This document shows, one piece after another, positions 1-6,765 of a stretch of 64,000 bases of DNA. The translations under genes were made by a program, and so were the position numbers. Positions within the stretch are counted from its first letter, which is position 1; each line of letters starts with the position of its first letter. The stretch is from positions 1-64,000 of the forward strand of contig NZ_AULS01000001.1 of the NCBI RefSeq assembly GCF_000422405.1, written 5' to 3'. The notes beneath the pieces were generated by a model that worked only from the letters and a program-made list of their open reading frames with translations, made no database searches and was not told where the DNA came from. Origin of the DNA: Microbacterium luticocti DSM 19459. Its GTDB lineage: Bacteria; Actinomycetota; Actinomycetes; Actinomycetales; Microbacteriaceae.

Positions 1-220
1 GCAACACATCGAGATCGTCGATGCTGTCCGCCCCCGCGAGCATCCCGCCAAGGATCGTGCGGACCTTCACCGCCACGTTCGCCGCCGGAAGCGTCGAACA
101 CGCCTCGACCAGACCGGTCAGGCCCGCCTTCTCCGCCAGCGCGAGCACCGGAACCAGACCCGCATGCGACACGAGGTTGCCGTCATCGAACACCGGCACC
201 AGACCATGAGATGCTTTCAC
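1..220 (-). CDS. IS1380-family transposase, N-terminal part (3' truncated by window)
   Basis: Reading the minus strand from a GTG at 220 gives a protein starting MKASHGLVPVFDDGNLVSHA and continuing with AGLVPVLALAEKAGL, NVAVKVRTILGGMLAGADSI and DDLDVL. This run, a conserved aspartate-rich start followed by an MLAGADSIDDLD block, is typical of IS1380-family DDE transposases of actinobacteria. A purine-rich ribosome binding site (AGAGGGG, 231-237) precedes the GTG. Only about 73 codons are in the window, so the catalytic triad cannot be checked and it is unknown whether the gene is intact. It would cut and paste its own element. Confidence 0.75.
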   Translation of the reverse strand, partial: MKASHGLVPVFDDGNLVSHAGLVPVLALAEKAGLTGLVEACSTLPAANVAVKVRTILGGMLAGADSIDDLDVL

Positions 221-300
221 TTAAGAGATGCCCCTCTGTTCTCGGAAACGTTGACTTCAGCACTCAACATTTTCCCAGACCAGAAGGGCATTTCACTTAC
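1..300 (-). mobile_element. IS1380-family insertion sequence, 5' end (cut by window edge)
   Basis: The minus strand carries the start of an IS1380-type transposase that runs out of the window at base 1. The outer end of the element is placed near 295-302. There the sequence carries a TTCACTTA block that recurs beside the transposase start (217-223), and unrelated high-GC coding-like sequence begins just beyond. The exact terminal inverted repeat and target duplication cannot be confirmed because the other end lies outside the window. Family assignment rests on the transposase N-terminus. Confidence 0.6.
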
Positions 301-537
301 AGGCACGCCCTACACAAGCCAACCCAACCGGTGGATCAGGGTTCAGATCACGGCCCGCTGGCCCGCTATCTGCACCATTTTGGCGACTACGCCGACCGCG
401 CCGCGCTCGACGTGCTCAACAAGACCGCACCGAAGGCGCTCACCAAGCGGGCGCGCAAGCTGCCCGACCTCAGCAGCTTCGGCGCTGGTGCCGACAGCGG
501 CCGTACTGCGAGTCATTCGCGCGGCCTAAGCCGGTAG
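301..537 (+). pseudogene. truncated coding remnant beside the IS element
   Basis: An open frame ends at the TAG of 535-537. From about residue DQGSDHGPLARYLHHFGDYA onward it uses GC-rich third positions like a real gene (ADRAALDVLNK, then KRARKLPDLSSFGAGADS). No plausible start with a ribosome binding site lies between the inferred IS end and this stretch, and reading back into the IS gives non-coding-like sequence. It looks like the 3' end of a gene interrupted by the insertion sequence. I do not recognise the family. A frame open by chance in high-GC DNA remains possible. Confidence 0.35.
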
Positions 538-628
538 ACCCCTTCTCCGATCGAGAGGCACCTTGGCTCGGGGTGATTTCGGGGTGATTCTGCGGGTGCT
601 CTCCACCGAGCCGCACCACCTGAGAACA

Positions 629-659
629 AGAGAACCCCTGGCATGACCAGGGGTTCTCT
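629..659 (-). terminator. hairpin terminator flanking the displaced tRNA-Val 3' end
   Basis: A perfect 13-bp inverted repeat (629-641 with 647-659, 5-nt loop) lies immediately outside the 46-bp att repeat. Read on the minus strand it sits just after the tRNA-Val 3' end, as expected for the original chromosomal terminator of that tRNA gene before integration. Confidence 0.7.
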
Positions 660-705
660 GTGGTGGGCGATGCCGGACTCGAACCGACGACCTCTTCCGT
701 GTGAA
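660..705 (-). repeat. attL: displaced 3' half of tRNA-Val(CAC)
   Basis: These 46 bases are identical to 6766-6811. In tRNA terms they hold the encoded CCA, the acceptor 3' strand, the T arm and the anticodon loop up to the 3' side of the anticodon stem. The 5' half of a tRNA is absent, since the sequence after 705 diverges. This is the copy left behind when an element integrates into a tRNA gene. The integrase gene lies at the other end. Confidence 0.9.
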
Positions 706-822
706 TGACGATCGCCGCATGATGACGGGTGATATCGAGTGCTGGGGCGTAGTCGCCCGTTGACGTCCAAGCGTTCGCGCATGCTGCCCGGTGGTGCCCC
801 GTGATGGTCGCTGCCGGGCAGT

Positions 823-844
823 GTGCACAACGCGATGCACAACC
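823..844 (+). repeat. paired GTGCACAAC motifs near attL (possible arm-type sites)
   Basis: GTGCACAACG at 823-832 is followed by ATGCACAACC at 835-844, and the same GTGCACAACG decamer recurs at 6689-6698 close to the other attachment site. All copies lie inside the element, about 70-120 bp from a core repeat, where integrase arm or excisionase sites are usually found. The assignment is inference from position and repetition only. Confidence 0.3.
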
Positions 845-980
845 AGAGCACAGCCGAGCACACGCTGAGACACATCTACCCGGCGCGTGTCCTGACCTTG
901 GGTGTCCCGTTGATCTGCTGCCCGGTGTCGGCGCTGCGCGGCATGCTGTGAGTCGAGACGATGAGAGAGGGGGGCGGCTC

Positions 981-1229
981 GTGCTGACGTTCGATGAGGC
1001 TCGGCAGATCGCTGCTGAGCACTACGGCGAGCCGTTCGCTCGCACCGGCCGGGAGGACGACGGGTTCTGCCTCGTCACGCCGCAGCGCGTCGTCGACCAC
1101 GAGCGGATGGGCCTCGTCGAGATCGGCGGCGCGTGGATCGTCGTCGACCGTGCGACGGGTGCTCTCGACGAGTGGTCGCATCTCGCGCATCTCGATCGCG
1201 TGCAGCGCATGCGCTCGGCGCGCGCCTGA
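981..1229 (+). CDS. small protein resembling YrhB/Imm35-type immunity proteins
   Basis: This is an 82-residue protein starting at a GTG preceded by a strong purine-rich site (GAGAGAGGGGGG, 964-975). It reads MLTFDEARQIAAEHYGEP, a central FCLVTPQRVVD strand region and GGAWIVVDRATGALDEW near the C-terminus. The pattern (N-terminal amphipathic helix, beta strands, then a WIVVDRATG-like hairpin) resembles the small YrhB-domain or Imm35-like proteins that act as immunity or accessory proteins in actinobacteria. The match is by eye and weak. It is the only rightward gene on the attL side, the usual cargo position in integrated islands. No toxin partner is seen next to it. Confidence 0.55.
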   Translation: MLTFDEARQIAAEHYGEPFARTGREDDGFCLVTPQRVVDHERMGLVEIGGAWIVVDRATGALDEWSHLAHLDRVQRMRSARA

Positions 1230-1697
1230 CCGGACAGCGCCAGTTCAGCGCGCCCCTGCCGCTGCTGTGCGTCGATCTGAGACGTCGAGCACGCTGGCCG
1301 CTGTCGTCGTGCGTCCCGGCGCTGTCGCGTCGTCCTGCGCTCGCCAGGGCGCGGACAGGCGCGGCCGCGCGTCGAGGGCGTCGACGCGGACGCGTGCGCG
1401 CGAGACGCGACCGAAGGTACGTTCATTGCCGTCGCGCTCGACGGTGCGCCGAGAGTGCCGCTGATCCGTTCGGGGCGACGGTGAGGGCGCGCGCCGTCCT
1501 GCTGCACCCGTCAGCGTTGCCGAGCCGGGCGACGGGCTGCTGCAGCCTGAGTGCCGTGCTCGCGTACGGGCCGGGCGCGCGCTCTGGGCGGGTCAGCGCG
1601 AGCGTCGACGTCCGTGAAGATGTTCGTCGCGGTCACCGGGCCAGATCGCACGGCCCGCGACGATGCCCGGGCGATCTTCGCTCCCATGATGAGAACA
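1230..1697. other. gene-free stretch inside the element
   Basis: No reading frame here combines a plausible start, a ribosome binding site and a protein-like composition. The open frames are arginine-rich or low-complexity and look like chance frames of GC-rich DNA. The stretch separates the attL-side cargo gene from the leftward operon and its terminator. It may be decayed cargo or hold regulatory RNA or packaging sites, none of which I can show. Confidence 0.5.
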
Positions 1698-1734
1698 GAG
1701 AGGCCGGGCAGGAGACAAGACCGCCCGGCCTCTC
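1698..1734. terminator. strong hairpin terminator at the end of the leftward operon
   Basis: A perfect 12-bp inverted repeat (GAGAGGCCGGGC at 1698-1709 and its complement at 1723-1734) with a 13-nt loop lies 41 bp beyond the stop of the last leftward gene (1776). It would terminate that operon and, being symmetrical, also shield it from rightward transcription. Confidence 0.75.
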
Positions 1735-1775
1735 GTGGCTGACGGCGCGGAAGGGAGATGCGCGCCGTCACCGGT

Positions 1776-2441
1776 CTATGCGTCGACAGCAGCGTCGAAG
1801 CGACGCAGCCACTCGTCGACCTGGCCGTCGCGCCCGTCGTGGGCGACGCCGTAGCCGTCAGGGTCGGCACGGTAGACGTCCTGCCACGCGGCGATGCTCG
1901 CGTCGCTGCCCGCCGCGGCCTCGGACATCGCACGGTGCCATGCGATGTCGGGCGCGTTGCGCTGCTCGACATCACGCACGCTCTCCGCGGCTTCGACGCC
2001 GAGATCGGCGAGCCGGTCGAAGACGAGGCCGCGGACTTCAGCGACGATCTCGGCACCGCTGTTGGATTCGAGCACCTGCGGCAGCGTCTCGACGAGATCA
2101 GCGATCGCGAGCGCACGCGTACTGTCGGCGGCGGCGATGATCTCCCCGAGCGGTCGGCCGTTGTCGAGCAGGGTGCGCACCTTCGCCTGCTCGTGCTGCA
2201 TGCGAGCGATCTCGTCGGCGCTCGACGCGCTCAGACCGGCGAGCACGTCGTCGCGGCTTCGCGCGCCCTTCGGCAGGACGGGCCTCGCAGCCAGCAACCG
2301 CTCGCTCGCGGCCACACGCGCAGCGCGCTGGCGATCAGCCTGCCCGCTGGCGCTCAGGTTCGGATCGCTCATATCGCGCAAAGCGGCGATCTCGTCGTAG
2401 TAGCCGCGCATTGCGGCGGCGTATCGGCTCGTGTCTGTCAC
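1776..2441 (-). CDS. unknown helical protein, last gene of the element's leftward operon
   Basis: This is a 221-residue protein beginning MTDTSRYAAAMRGYYDEIAA from a GTG that overlaps the stop of the upstream gene by four bases (GTGA), with a GAGAGGGG site just before. It is predicted by eye to be almost wholly alpha-helical and acidic, rich in Ala, Arg, Asp and Glu. There is a central region SADEIARMQHEQAKVRTLL and a C-terminal VDEWLRRFDAAVDA. There is no signal peptide, membrane segment or cysteine motif. I do not recognise a family. Its translational coupling to the zinc-finger/HNH-like gene suggests a shared role in the element. A phage-interference or accessory replication function would be speculation. 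Confidence 0.7.
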   Translation of the reverse strand: MTDTSRYAAAMRGYYDEIAALRDMSDPNLSASGQADRQRAARVAASERLLAARPVLPKGARSRDDVLAGLSASSADEIARMQHEQAKVRTLLDNGRPLGEIIAAADSTRALAIADLVETLPQVLESNSGAEIVAEVRGLVFDRLADLGVEAAESVRDVEQRNAPDIAWHRAMSEAAAGSDASIAAWQDVYRADPDGYGVAHDGRDGQVDEWLRRFDAAVDA

Positions 2442-2923
2442 GATTGCCCCTCTCGGTTGGTGGCCTGTCGGCCCTTGGTGGCCGCGCTCGTCTGCGCGGT
2501 GGTCTGTGCTCGACGCTTCGCCTTCTGCGCCCGGTCGCGGGCGTTCTCGCGAGCGCGATACTCGGGATCGGCTCGGCGACGGCGCTTGTACTCGCGCAGC
2601 CGCTCGCGGCGACAGCCGACGCACTCGCTGTTCGTGGCGTCCTTGCCCCACGTGATGCGCACGTGCCCGCGTGGGCACATCAGCAGATCACCGCCGCCGT
2701 CCAACTGTGCGTTGTGGCTGAAGCACAGCGGCGCGTAGTCGCGCAGATCGGTCGACCACCGCACCGCCGTGCCGTCGTTCTTCTCGCCATAGTTCGTCGC
2801 TTCACCGACAAGGCCCCAGCCGTCCGCGAGGCTCGTGCACCCCGACACGACACATGGTCGCCCGACTGCAGTTCCGAACTCGCGTCGCAGCATCTCGTGC
2901 ACGATCACGTAGCCACTCGTCAT
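2438..2923 (-). CDS. zinc-binding protein with degenerate HNH-like motif
   Basis: This is a 161-residue protein. The N-terminal half has a CX5C pair (PCVVSGC), a tryptophan region and YAPLCFSHNAQLD, an arrangement similar to the small HNH endonuclease-like proteins of actinophages (C..C, then DY.PLC..H...D). The usual catalytic first histidine is not evident, so nuclease activity is doubtful. A second cysteine pair follows in LLMCPRGHVRITWG and ECVGCRRERLREYKRRRR, then a long basic tail (YRARENARDRAQKAKRRA) suited to nucleic-acid binding. It overlaps both neighbours by four bases. Such proteins are typical of phage and satellite genomes; the function here is unproven. Confidence 0.65.
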   Translation of the reverse strand: MTSGYVIVHEMLRREFGTAVGRPCVVSGCTSLADGWGLVGEATNYGEKNDGTAVRWSTDLRDYAPLCFSHNAQLDGGGDLLMCPRGHVRITWGKDATNSECVGCRRERLREYKRRRRADPEYRARENARDRAQKAKRRAQTTAQTSAATKGRQATNREGQS

Positions 2924-3192
2924 CGCTGACCGCCGATCTCGACGCCGACGAGAGCAGCGAGCACATCGCGCAGTTCGCCCGCCTCGGCCCGGTTCGCACC
3001 CGCCTCAGCACTCAGCGCCGCCATGTATGCCTTCACCGCTGCCTGGTGACGTGGGTGCATCTCGTCGAGCGCGCGCGTGTACTCGTCGACGGCGCGGCGA
3101 CGCTGCCGCTTCGCAGCCCGCAGCGACTCACGATCGGGTGCGGTCACGAGTCGACGTGCTTGCCGCACGACGGGTGCCAGAGAGCGGTCCAT
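2920..3192 (-). CDS. small basic helical protein of unknown function
   Basis: This is a 90-residue protein starting MDRSLAPVVRQARRLVTAPD. Its ATG shares a base with the stop of the preceding HTH gene (TGATG), and its own stop overlaps the start of the next gene (ATGA). The middle is strongly basic and helical (RAAKRQRRRAVDEYTRALDE), the rest amphipathic (AAVKAYMAALSAEAGANRAE). No family is recognised. The unbroken chain of overlaps means it is translated together with the HTH protein and the zinc-finger protein. A small DNA- or protein-binding accessory factor is possible. Confidence 0.65.
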   Translation of the reverse strand: MDRSLAPVVRQARRLVTAPDRESLRAAKRQRRRAVDEYTRALDEMHPRHQAAVKAYMAALSAEAGANRAEAGELRDVLAALVGVEIGGQR

Positions 3193-3527
3193 CACGCACC
3201 GCCGATCTCGCCGCAGTGCGGACACTCAGCGCCGAGCATGCGAGCGAGCGGCTGCGCCTTCACCCGGATGCCGTGTCCGTTCTCGCCGACGTGCGCGACA
3301 TCGACACTGCCCGCGCGAATCATCTTGTATGCCGTCGACACGTCGATGCGCATGATCTCGGCAAACTCGTCGACCTTCAGCAGCACGCGCCCCGCGAGCA
3401 TTTCCAGCGGCGACTCGATGACACGCTGGGGCGGGTTCGCCGCACGGTCGAGCAGCGCGTCGATGTCTTGTGGGTCCGGATCGAAGATGTCACCGGGAGG
3501 GATGATGTCGTCTGGGTAAGTGCTCAT
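3192..3527 (-). CDS. excisionase/MerR-like helix-turn-helix protein
   Basis: This is a 111-residue protein from an ATG preceded by GAGAGGAA at good spacing. Residues 1-40 are acidic and proline-rich (MSTYPDDIIPPGDIFDPDP). Residues 50-92 form a winged-helix DNA-binding unit of the kind in excisionases and MerR proteins (LLKVDEFAEIMRIDVSTAYK followed by MIRAGSVDVAHVGENGHGIR). A terminal CPHC pair could bind zinc. It heads the coupled run of four small genes, 98 bp beyond the initiator-like gene. It could be a regulator of the downstream genes or a second directionality factor; the data do not distinguish these. Confidence 0.65.
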   Translation of the reverse strand: MSTYPDDIIPPGDIFDPDPQDIDALLDRAANPPQRVIESPLEMLAGRVLLKVDEFAEIMRIDVSTAYKMIRAGSVDVAHVGENGHGIRVKAQPLARMLGAECPHCGEIGGA

Positions 3528-3625
3528 CGTGTCGTTCCTCTCGTCGGGTGCTTCAGGCTGGATGAAGCGGCTACCTCTCTCATCTGCGGTTCCTTGGTCT
3601 GCTGGCACACCTGTTGTGCACATGG

Positions 3626-4441
3626 TCACGGCTCCATCTGGCCAGGGAGACAACCGACGTCGGCCCACTGCTTCCCTCGTGCGGTCAGATGCTCGTACTC
3701 GGGTTCACCGTCAATCGGCCACGAACGGGCCGGACCGCGCTGGTCGAGACGTTGCCAGTAGCGGGCCATGAGCGTCGTGCACTCGTCGTTCGTAAGATTG
3801 CGCCACCTGACGATCTGGCGCTCATCCGGGATGCCCTGCCCCGAGAGGATGAACAGATCGCTCAGCAGCGACACCTGCGCGTCGGTGCAACCGCTGCGAC
3901 CGCCCGCGCTGGGAGTGTCACCGCTCTCGATCGCTTCGACATCGACGACATCATCGGCTTCGTCGTGCGACGCAAAGCGTTGCACCCGAGAGGGTCGTTC
4001 ATGACTCTCGTTGATAACTCTCGTTTGAGTCGCTGGGAGCGACCACCCCTGGTCGCTGTCAGCATCCACCTGGTCGCTGGGAGCGACTACCCGACGCGCT
4101 GCGTCATCGTCCTGGTGGTCGCTGTCAGCCACTACCAGTCCCGGCTCGACGTGCAGCGTGTAGAGGTTCGGGAGGTTCTTCGCGCCGACGCGACGGCGCT
4201 CGATCGAGATCAGGCCGCGCGCTTCGAGCGAGCGCAGCGACCGCATCACGGTGTCGCGCGAGACGCGCGCCTGAGCCGAGATCGTCGCGAAGCCGGGATG
4301 ACACTGCCCGCTCGTGCGCGCGTGCTTCATCAGGACGATCAGGACGGCATAGTCGTGCAGCGGCAGCGCCGTACTCTCGACGAGCCAGTCGGGGATCATC
4401 GTGAAGCCGTCGTGCTCTCGACGCGGTGCAGTCGGTGTCAT
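3626..4441 (-). CDS. replication-initiator / replisome-organizer-like protein
   Basis: This is a 271-residue protein. Residues about 10-105 form a winged helix-turn-helix of the phage O/RepA-N type: HDGFTMIPDWLVEST, then CHPGFATISAQARVSRDTVM, RSLRSLEARGLISIERRR and LPNLYTLHV. Residues about 106-185 are a polar linker, whose DNA carries repeated iterons. The C-terminal part (VSLLSDLFILSGQGIPDERQ, CTTLMARYWQRLDQRG) resembles the helical C-terminal domain of DnaD/replisome-organizer proteins. Such proteins bind an origin inside their own gene and recruit the host helicase. The gene follows the excisionase-like gene by 32 bp, as in phage satellites. The ribosome binding site (GGAGGG) is about 12 bases from the ATG, slightly far. 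Confidence 0.65.
   Translation of the reverse strand: MTPTAPRREHDGFTMIPDWLVESTALPLHDYAVLIVLMKHARTSGQCHPGFATISAQARVSRDTVMRSLRSLEARGLISIERRRVGAKNLPNLYTLHVEPGLVVADSDHQDDDAARRVVAPSDQVDADSDQGWSLPATQTRVINESHERPSRVQRFASHDEADDVVDVEAIESGDTPSAGGRSGCTDAQVSLLSDLFILSGQGIPDERQIVRWRNLTNDECTTLMARYWQRLDQRGPARSWPIDGEPEYEHLTARGKQWADVGCLPGQMEP
4029..4137. repeat. iterons inside the initiator gene (putative replication origin)
   Basis: Four related repeats with consensus GTCGCTGKSAGCRWCYACC begin at 4029, 4052, 4073 and 4118. The spacings are 23, 21 and 45 bp, that is one and two steps of about 22 bp, with a degenerate copy fitting the gap near 4096. They lie in the linker-coding part of the initiator-like gene. 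The adjacent stretch at about 3990-4028 is noticeably AT-richer and holds a repeated ACTCTCGTT. This matches the organisation of lambdoid origins, where O-protein iterons and an AT-rich unwinding zone sit within the O gene. Function is inferred. Confidence 0.6.
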
Positions 4442-4473
4442 TGTGCGTGCTCGCCCTCCGTCGAGTGAGTCGG

Positions 4474-4668
4474 TCAGCGAACAGGTGTCGGGGCGTCGAT
4501 CATCTCGATGAGCCGACGAGTGCTCACGAGCATGCGCGTCCCAAACCGTGTGACAGGTAGGTCGCCACGACGAGCCGCCTCGTAGGCCGCACCCCGAGAG
4601 ATGCCCAGTGCCTTTGCCGCCTCTTCGACCGTGCACGTGACTCGCGCGCTGAGTTCGTCCCTGTTCAT
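4474..4668 (-). CDS. excisionase-like HTH protein (helix-turn-helix 17 type)
   Basis: This is a 64-residue protein, MNRDELSARVTCTVEEAAKA then LGISRGAAYEAARRGDLPV and TRFGTRMLVSTRRLIEMI. It is a single winged HTH of the excisionase family, which bends DNA beside att sites and directs the integrase toward excision. A GGAGA site lies eight bases before the ATG. It is the first gene leftward from the divergent promoter region, directly ahead of the initiator-like gene, the usual xis-rep order of integrative elements. It could also act as a transcriptional regulator of the same promoters. Confidence 0.8.
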   Translation of the reverse strand: MNRDELSARVTCTVEEAAKALGISRGAAYEAARRGDLPVTRFGTRMLVSTRRLIEMIDAPTPVR

Positions 4669-4727
4669 GTCGTGTTCTCCACTCTCGATGGGGTCGATGT
4701 CATGACGCTACGTGCTACTGTGTGCCT
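4669..4727. promoter_or_regulatory. divergent control region of the element
   Basis: These 59 bp separate the excisionase-like gene from the XRE regulator. On the plus strand TACTGT (4716-4721) lies exactly six bases before the ATG at 4728, the spacing seen at several other leaderless genes in this window. The perfect palindrome GTCATGAC (4699-4706) sits between the two starts and is a candidate operator for the XRE protein. By analogy with other integrated islands this would be the switch between integration and excision/replication. Confidence 0.5.
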
Positions 4728-5396
4728 ATGACGAACCGTGTTCGGAAAACTGCAACACCCCTCGATAAGTGGGTGGGCGAGCGCATCCACGAGATCAGGG
4801 AGAAGCGCCACATCACGCAGGGAGAGTTCGCCGATCGGATGAAGGCACGCATCAAGAAGGGCTGGACGCGCCAGGTCGTCTGGCAGGTCGAGCGCGGGGA
4901 GAAGCCGCTCAGCACCCGCGAACTCATGCACATCGCCGACGTGCTCGCAGTGACGGTCGTTGACCTCATCAGCAGCAGCGAGCCCGTCGAGTTCGACGGC
5001 ATCGAGAGGCGCACCGACGATCTGGTCAATGGCGAGAGCGCCATGCCGGAGGTCGAAGGATGGGCACGCTTCGATGAAGCCGTCGCTGCCCTCCGCGATT
5101 GTGCCCTCGCGTGGGCGCGCTACGAGAACGCTGTCGACATCGTGAAGAACCGCGCACGAGACAGCGCCCACCTGCGGGACGACATCAAGCGGTACGCAGT
5201 CGCCGAGCGTGACCGAGCGCACCGCGAGATCGTCGATGCGTTTTCGTTCCGCCCGCCCGCCGACTTCGACGCCGACGCGTACACGCGACTGAACCCGACA
5301 CCCGATCTCACCGCCGCGCTCGACGTGCTGAGCGATATCGCCCTTCCGACGTATCCGTGGGCTAAGCGCCCCAAGCAAGAGAGGAATCACCGATGA
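4728..5396 (+). CDS. XRE-family regulator of the element
   Basis: This is a 222-residue protein. Residues 12-82 form a Cro/cI-type helix-turn-helix (LDKWVGERIHEIREKRHIT, QGEFADRMKARIKKG, RQVVWQVERGEKPLSTREL, MHIADVLAVTVVDLI). The remaining 140 residues are an unrecognised, largely helical region. The ATG at 4728 is preferred over a GTG two codons upstream because a TACTGT -10 element lies exactly six bases before it, implying a leaderless transcript. The stop overlaps the integrase start by four bases (ATGA), so repressor and integrase are co-translated. It probably represses the divergent xis-rep module. The extra C-terminal region could sense an inducer, for example a helper-phage protein, but this is inference. 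Confidence 0.75.
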   Translation: MTNRVRKTATPLDKWVGERIHEIREKRHITQGEFADRMKARIKKGWTRQVVWQVERGEKPLSTRELMHIADVLAVTVVDLISSSEPVEFDGIERRTDDLVNGESAMPEVEGWARFDEAVAALRDCALAWARYENAVDIVKNRARDSAHLRDDIKRYAVAERDRAHREIVDAFSFRPPADFDADAYTRLNPTPDLTAALDVLSDIALPTYPWAKRPKQERNHR

Positions 5397-6751
5397 TCTA
5401 TCGCAGATGCTCGTGCCGCGATGAGCGCGGCAAGCCGTACGGCAACCTGCCCGAGAACGCGACCGAGCAGCAGATCGCGCGGGCGTGCCCGCGGTTGCTC
5501 AGCGACCCGAAGCACGGCAAGTGGGGGTACTACCTCAGCCGCGGGTTCGGCTTCGACCCGAAGACCAAGAAGATGAAGCGGCTGCAGACGCGCGTCGCGA
5601 ACTTCAGCAGCAAGCGCGCTGCCCAGTCGGCCTATGCGAAGGCGAAGACCGAGCACGACGCTGGGCAGTTCCGCGAGACGAACCGTACGCCGTTCGCGCA
5701 GTGGTGCAACGAGTGGTTGGAGACGAGTGGGCTGTCGACGGGCCTCGTCGCGGCGTATCGACGCTACTTCGACAACGACGTCGCCCCGAGCGCGCTCGGA
5801 CGCATGCGACTCAGCGACATTCGGCGCGCCGACGTGCAGCGCTTCGTCGACGGCATGCTCGCAGCCGGTCGCGGGCTGCCCACGGTCAGGAAGGCGCATC
5901 GCGGGATTTCCAGCGCGTTCACCGCAGCCGTGCGGGGCGATCTCATCGCGGCGAACCCTGCTCACGGCGTCGTGTTCCCCAAGGAGCGTCGCCCGAAGTT
6001 CGAGCCGTGGTCGCCCGCGCAAGCGGGGCTGTTCCTCGATCATGCGGCGAAGCATCGGCTGGGCGTCGTGCTCGAAGTGGCGATGTTCACCGGGCTGCGT
6101 CCTGCAGAGTTGGCCGGGCTCAGATGGATCGACATCGACCTCGCGTCGCGCACTCTCACGGTGCGGTGGACGCGCACGATCGTCGACGGGAAAGTCGAAG
6201 AGAAGGAGCCGAAGACCGAAGAGAGCCAAGCGAGCATCGACCTCGAAGACCAGACGGTCGGCGCGCTCGTTGCGTGGCAGATCACCCAGCAGCACGAAAG
6301 GGAGCGGTTCGGCGCTCTCTGGCAGAACAGCGGCTACGTGTTCACGCACGAGGACGGTCGACCGCTGCGGCGCGACTACGTGCTGAAGAACGTGTTCAAG
6401 CCGGTGTGGGCCGCGACGAACGCGACGATCGCTGCTGAGAACGACAAGCGCGTCGCGCGCGGCGAGCAGCCCGAGCCGCTGCTGTCGTGGATCAAGATGC
6501 ACGGGCTGCGGCACATGCACGCGTCGCTCATGCTCGCGAGCGGGGCCGATATCGCGTTGACGTCGAAGCGGCTGCGGCACTCGTCGGTCGTCATCACGTC
6601 GGACGTTTACACGCACCTGATCGGCGACCGTGCCCGGCACGCTGCCGAGGCTGTCGCGGCACTCGTTCCGCGCGCAACTGCACACCCGGTGCACAACGAC
6701 GACGGTCAGATCGCGCCTGTCGACGCTGGGGGAGTGGGAACTCTTGCGTGA
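5393..6751 (+). CDS. int: tyrosine site-specific integrase
   Basis: This is a 452-residue phage-type tyrosine recombinase. The N-terminus (RRCSCRDERGKPYG, then WGYYLSRGFGF) is an arm-DNA-binding region. Residues about 98-190 are the core-binding SAM-like domain. The catalytic domain follows with Arg236 (TGLRPAELAGLRW), a likely Lys274, His370 and Arg373 (HGLRHMHASLM), His396 (RLRHSS) and the nucleophile Tyr406 (SDVYTHL). All expected catalytic residues are present, so it is probably active. It ends 14 bp before the attR core, inside a tRNA-Val gene, which fits its role in integrating the element. It is translationally coupled to the XRE regulator. Confidence 0.93.
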   Translation: MIYRRCSCRDERGKPYGNLPENATEQQIARACPRLLSDPKHGKWGYYLSRGFGFDPKTKKMKRLQTRVANFSSKRAAQSAYAKAKTEHDAGQFRETNRTPFAQWCNEWLETSGLSTGLVAAYRRYFDNDVAPSALGRMRLSDIRRADVQRFVDGMLAAGRGLPTVRKAHRGISSAFTAAVRGDLIAANPAHGVVFPKERRPKFEPWSPAQAGLFLDHAAKHRLGVVLEVAMFTGLRPAELAGLRWIDIDLASRTLTVRWTRTIVDGKVEEKEPKTEESQASIDLEDQTVGALVAWQITQQHERERFGALWQNSGYVFTHEDGRPLRRDYVLKNVFKPVWAATNATIAAENDKRVARGEQPEPLLSWIKMHGLRHMHASLMLASGADIALTSKRLRHSSVVITSDVYTHLIGDRARHAAEAVAALVPRATAHPVHNDDGQIAPVDAGGVGTLA

Positions 6752-6765
6752 TTCCGCGGGTTCCC

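Noticed and set aside
660-705. A separate tRNA gene at attL
   Set aside because: Only the 3' half of the tRNA is present; the D arm and 5' acceptor strand are missing, so it is the displaced att copy.
1511-1743. Small genes in the stretch after the cargo gene
   Set aside because: Frames on both strands lack ribosome binding sites, overlap the terminator hairpin or are low-complexity; none could be supported.
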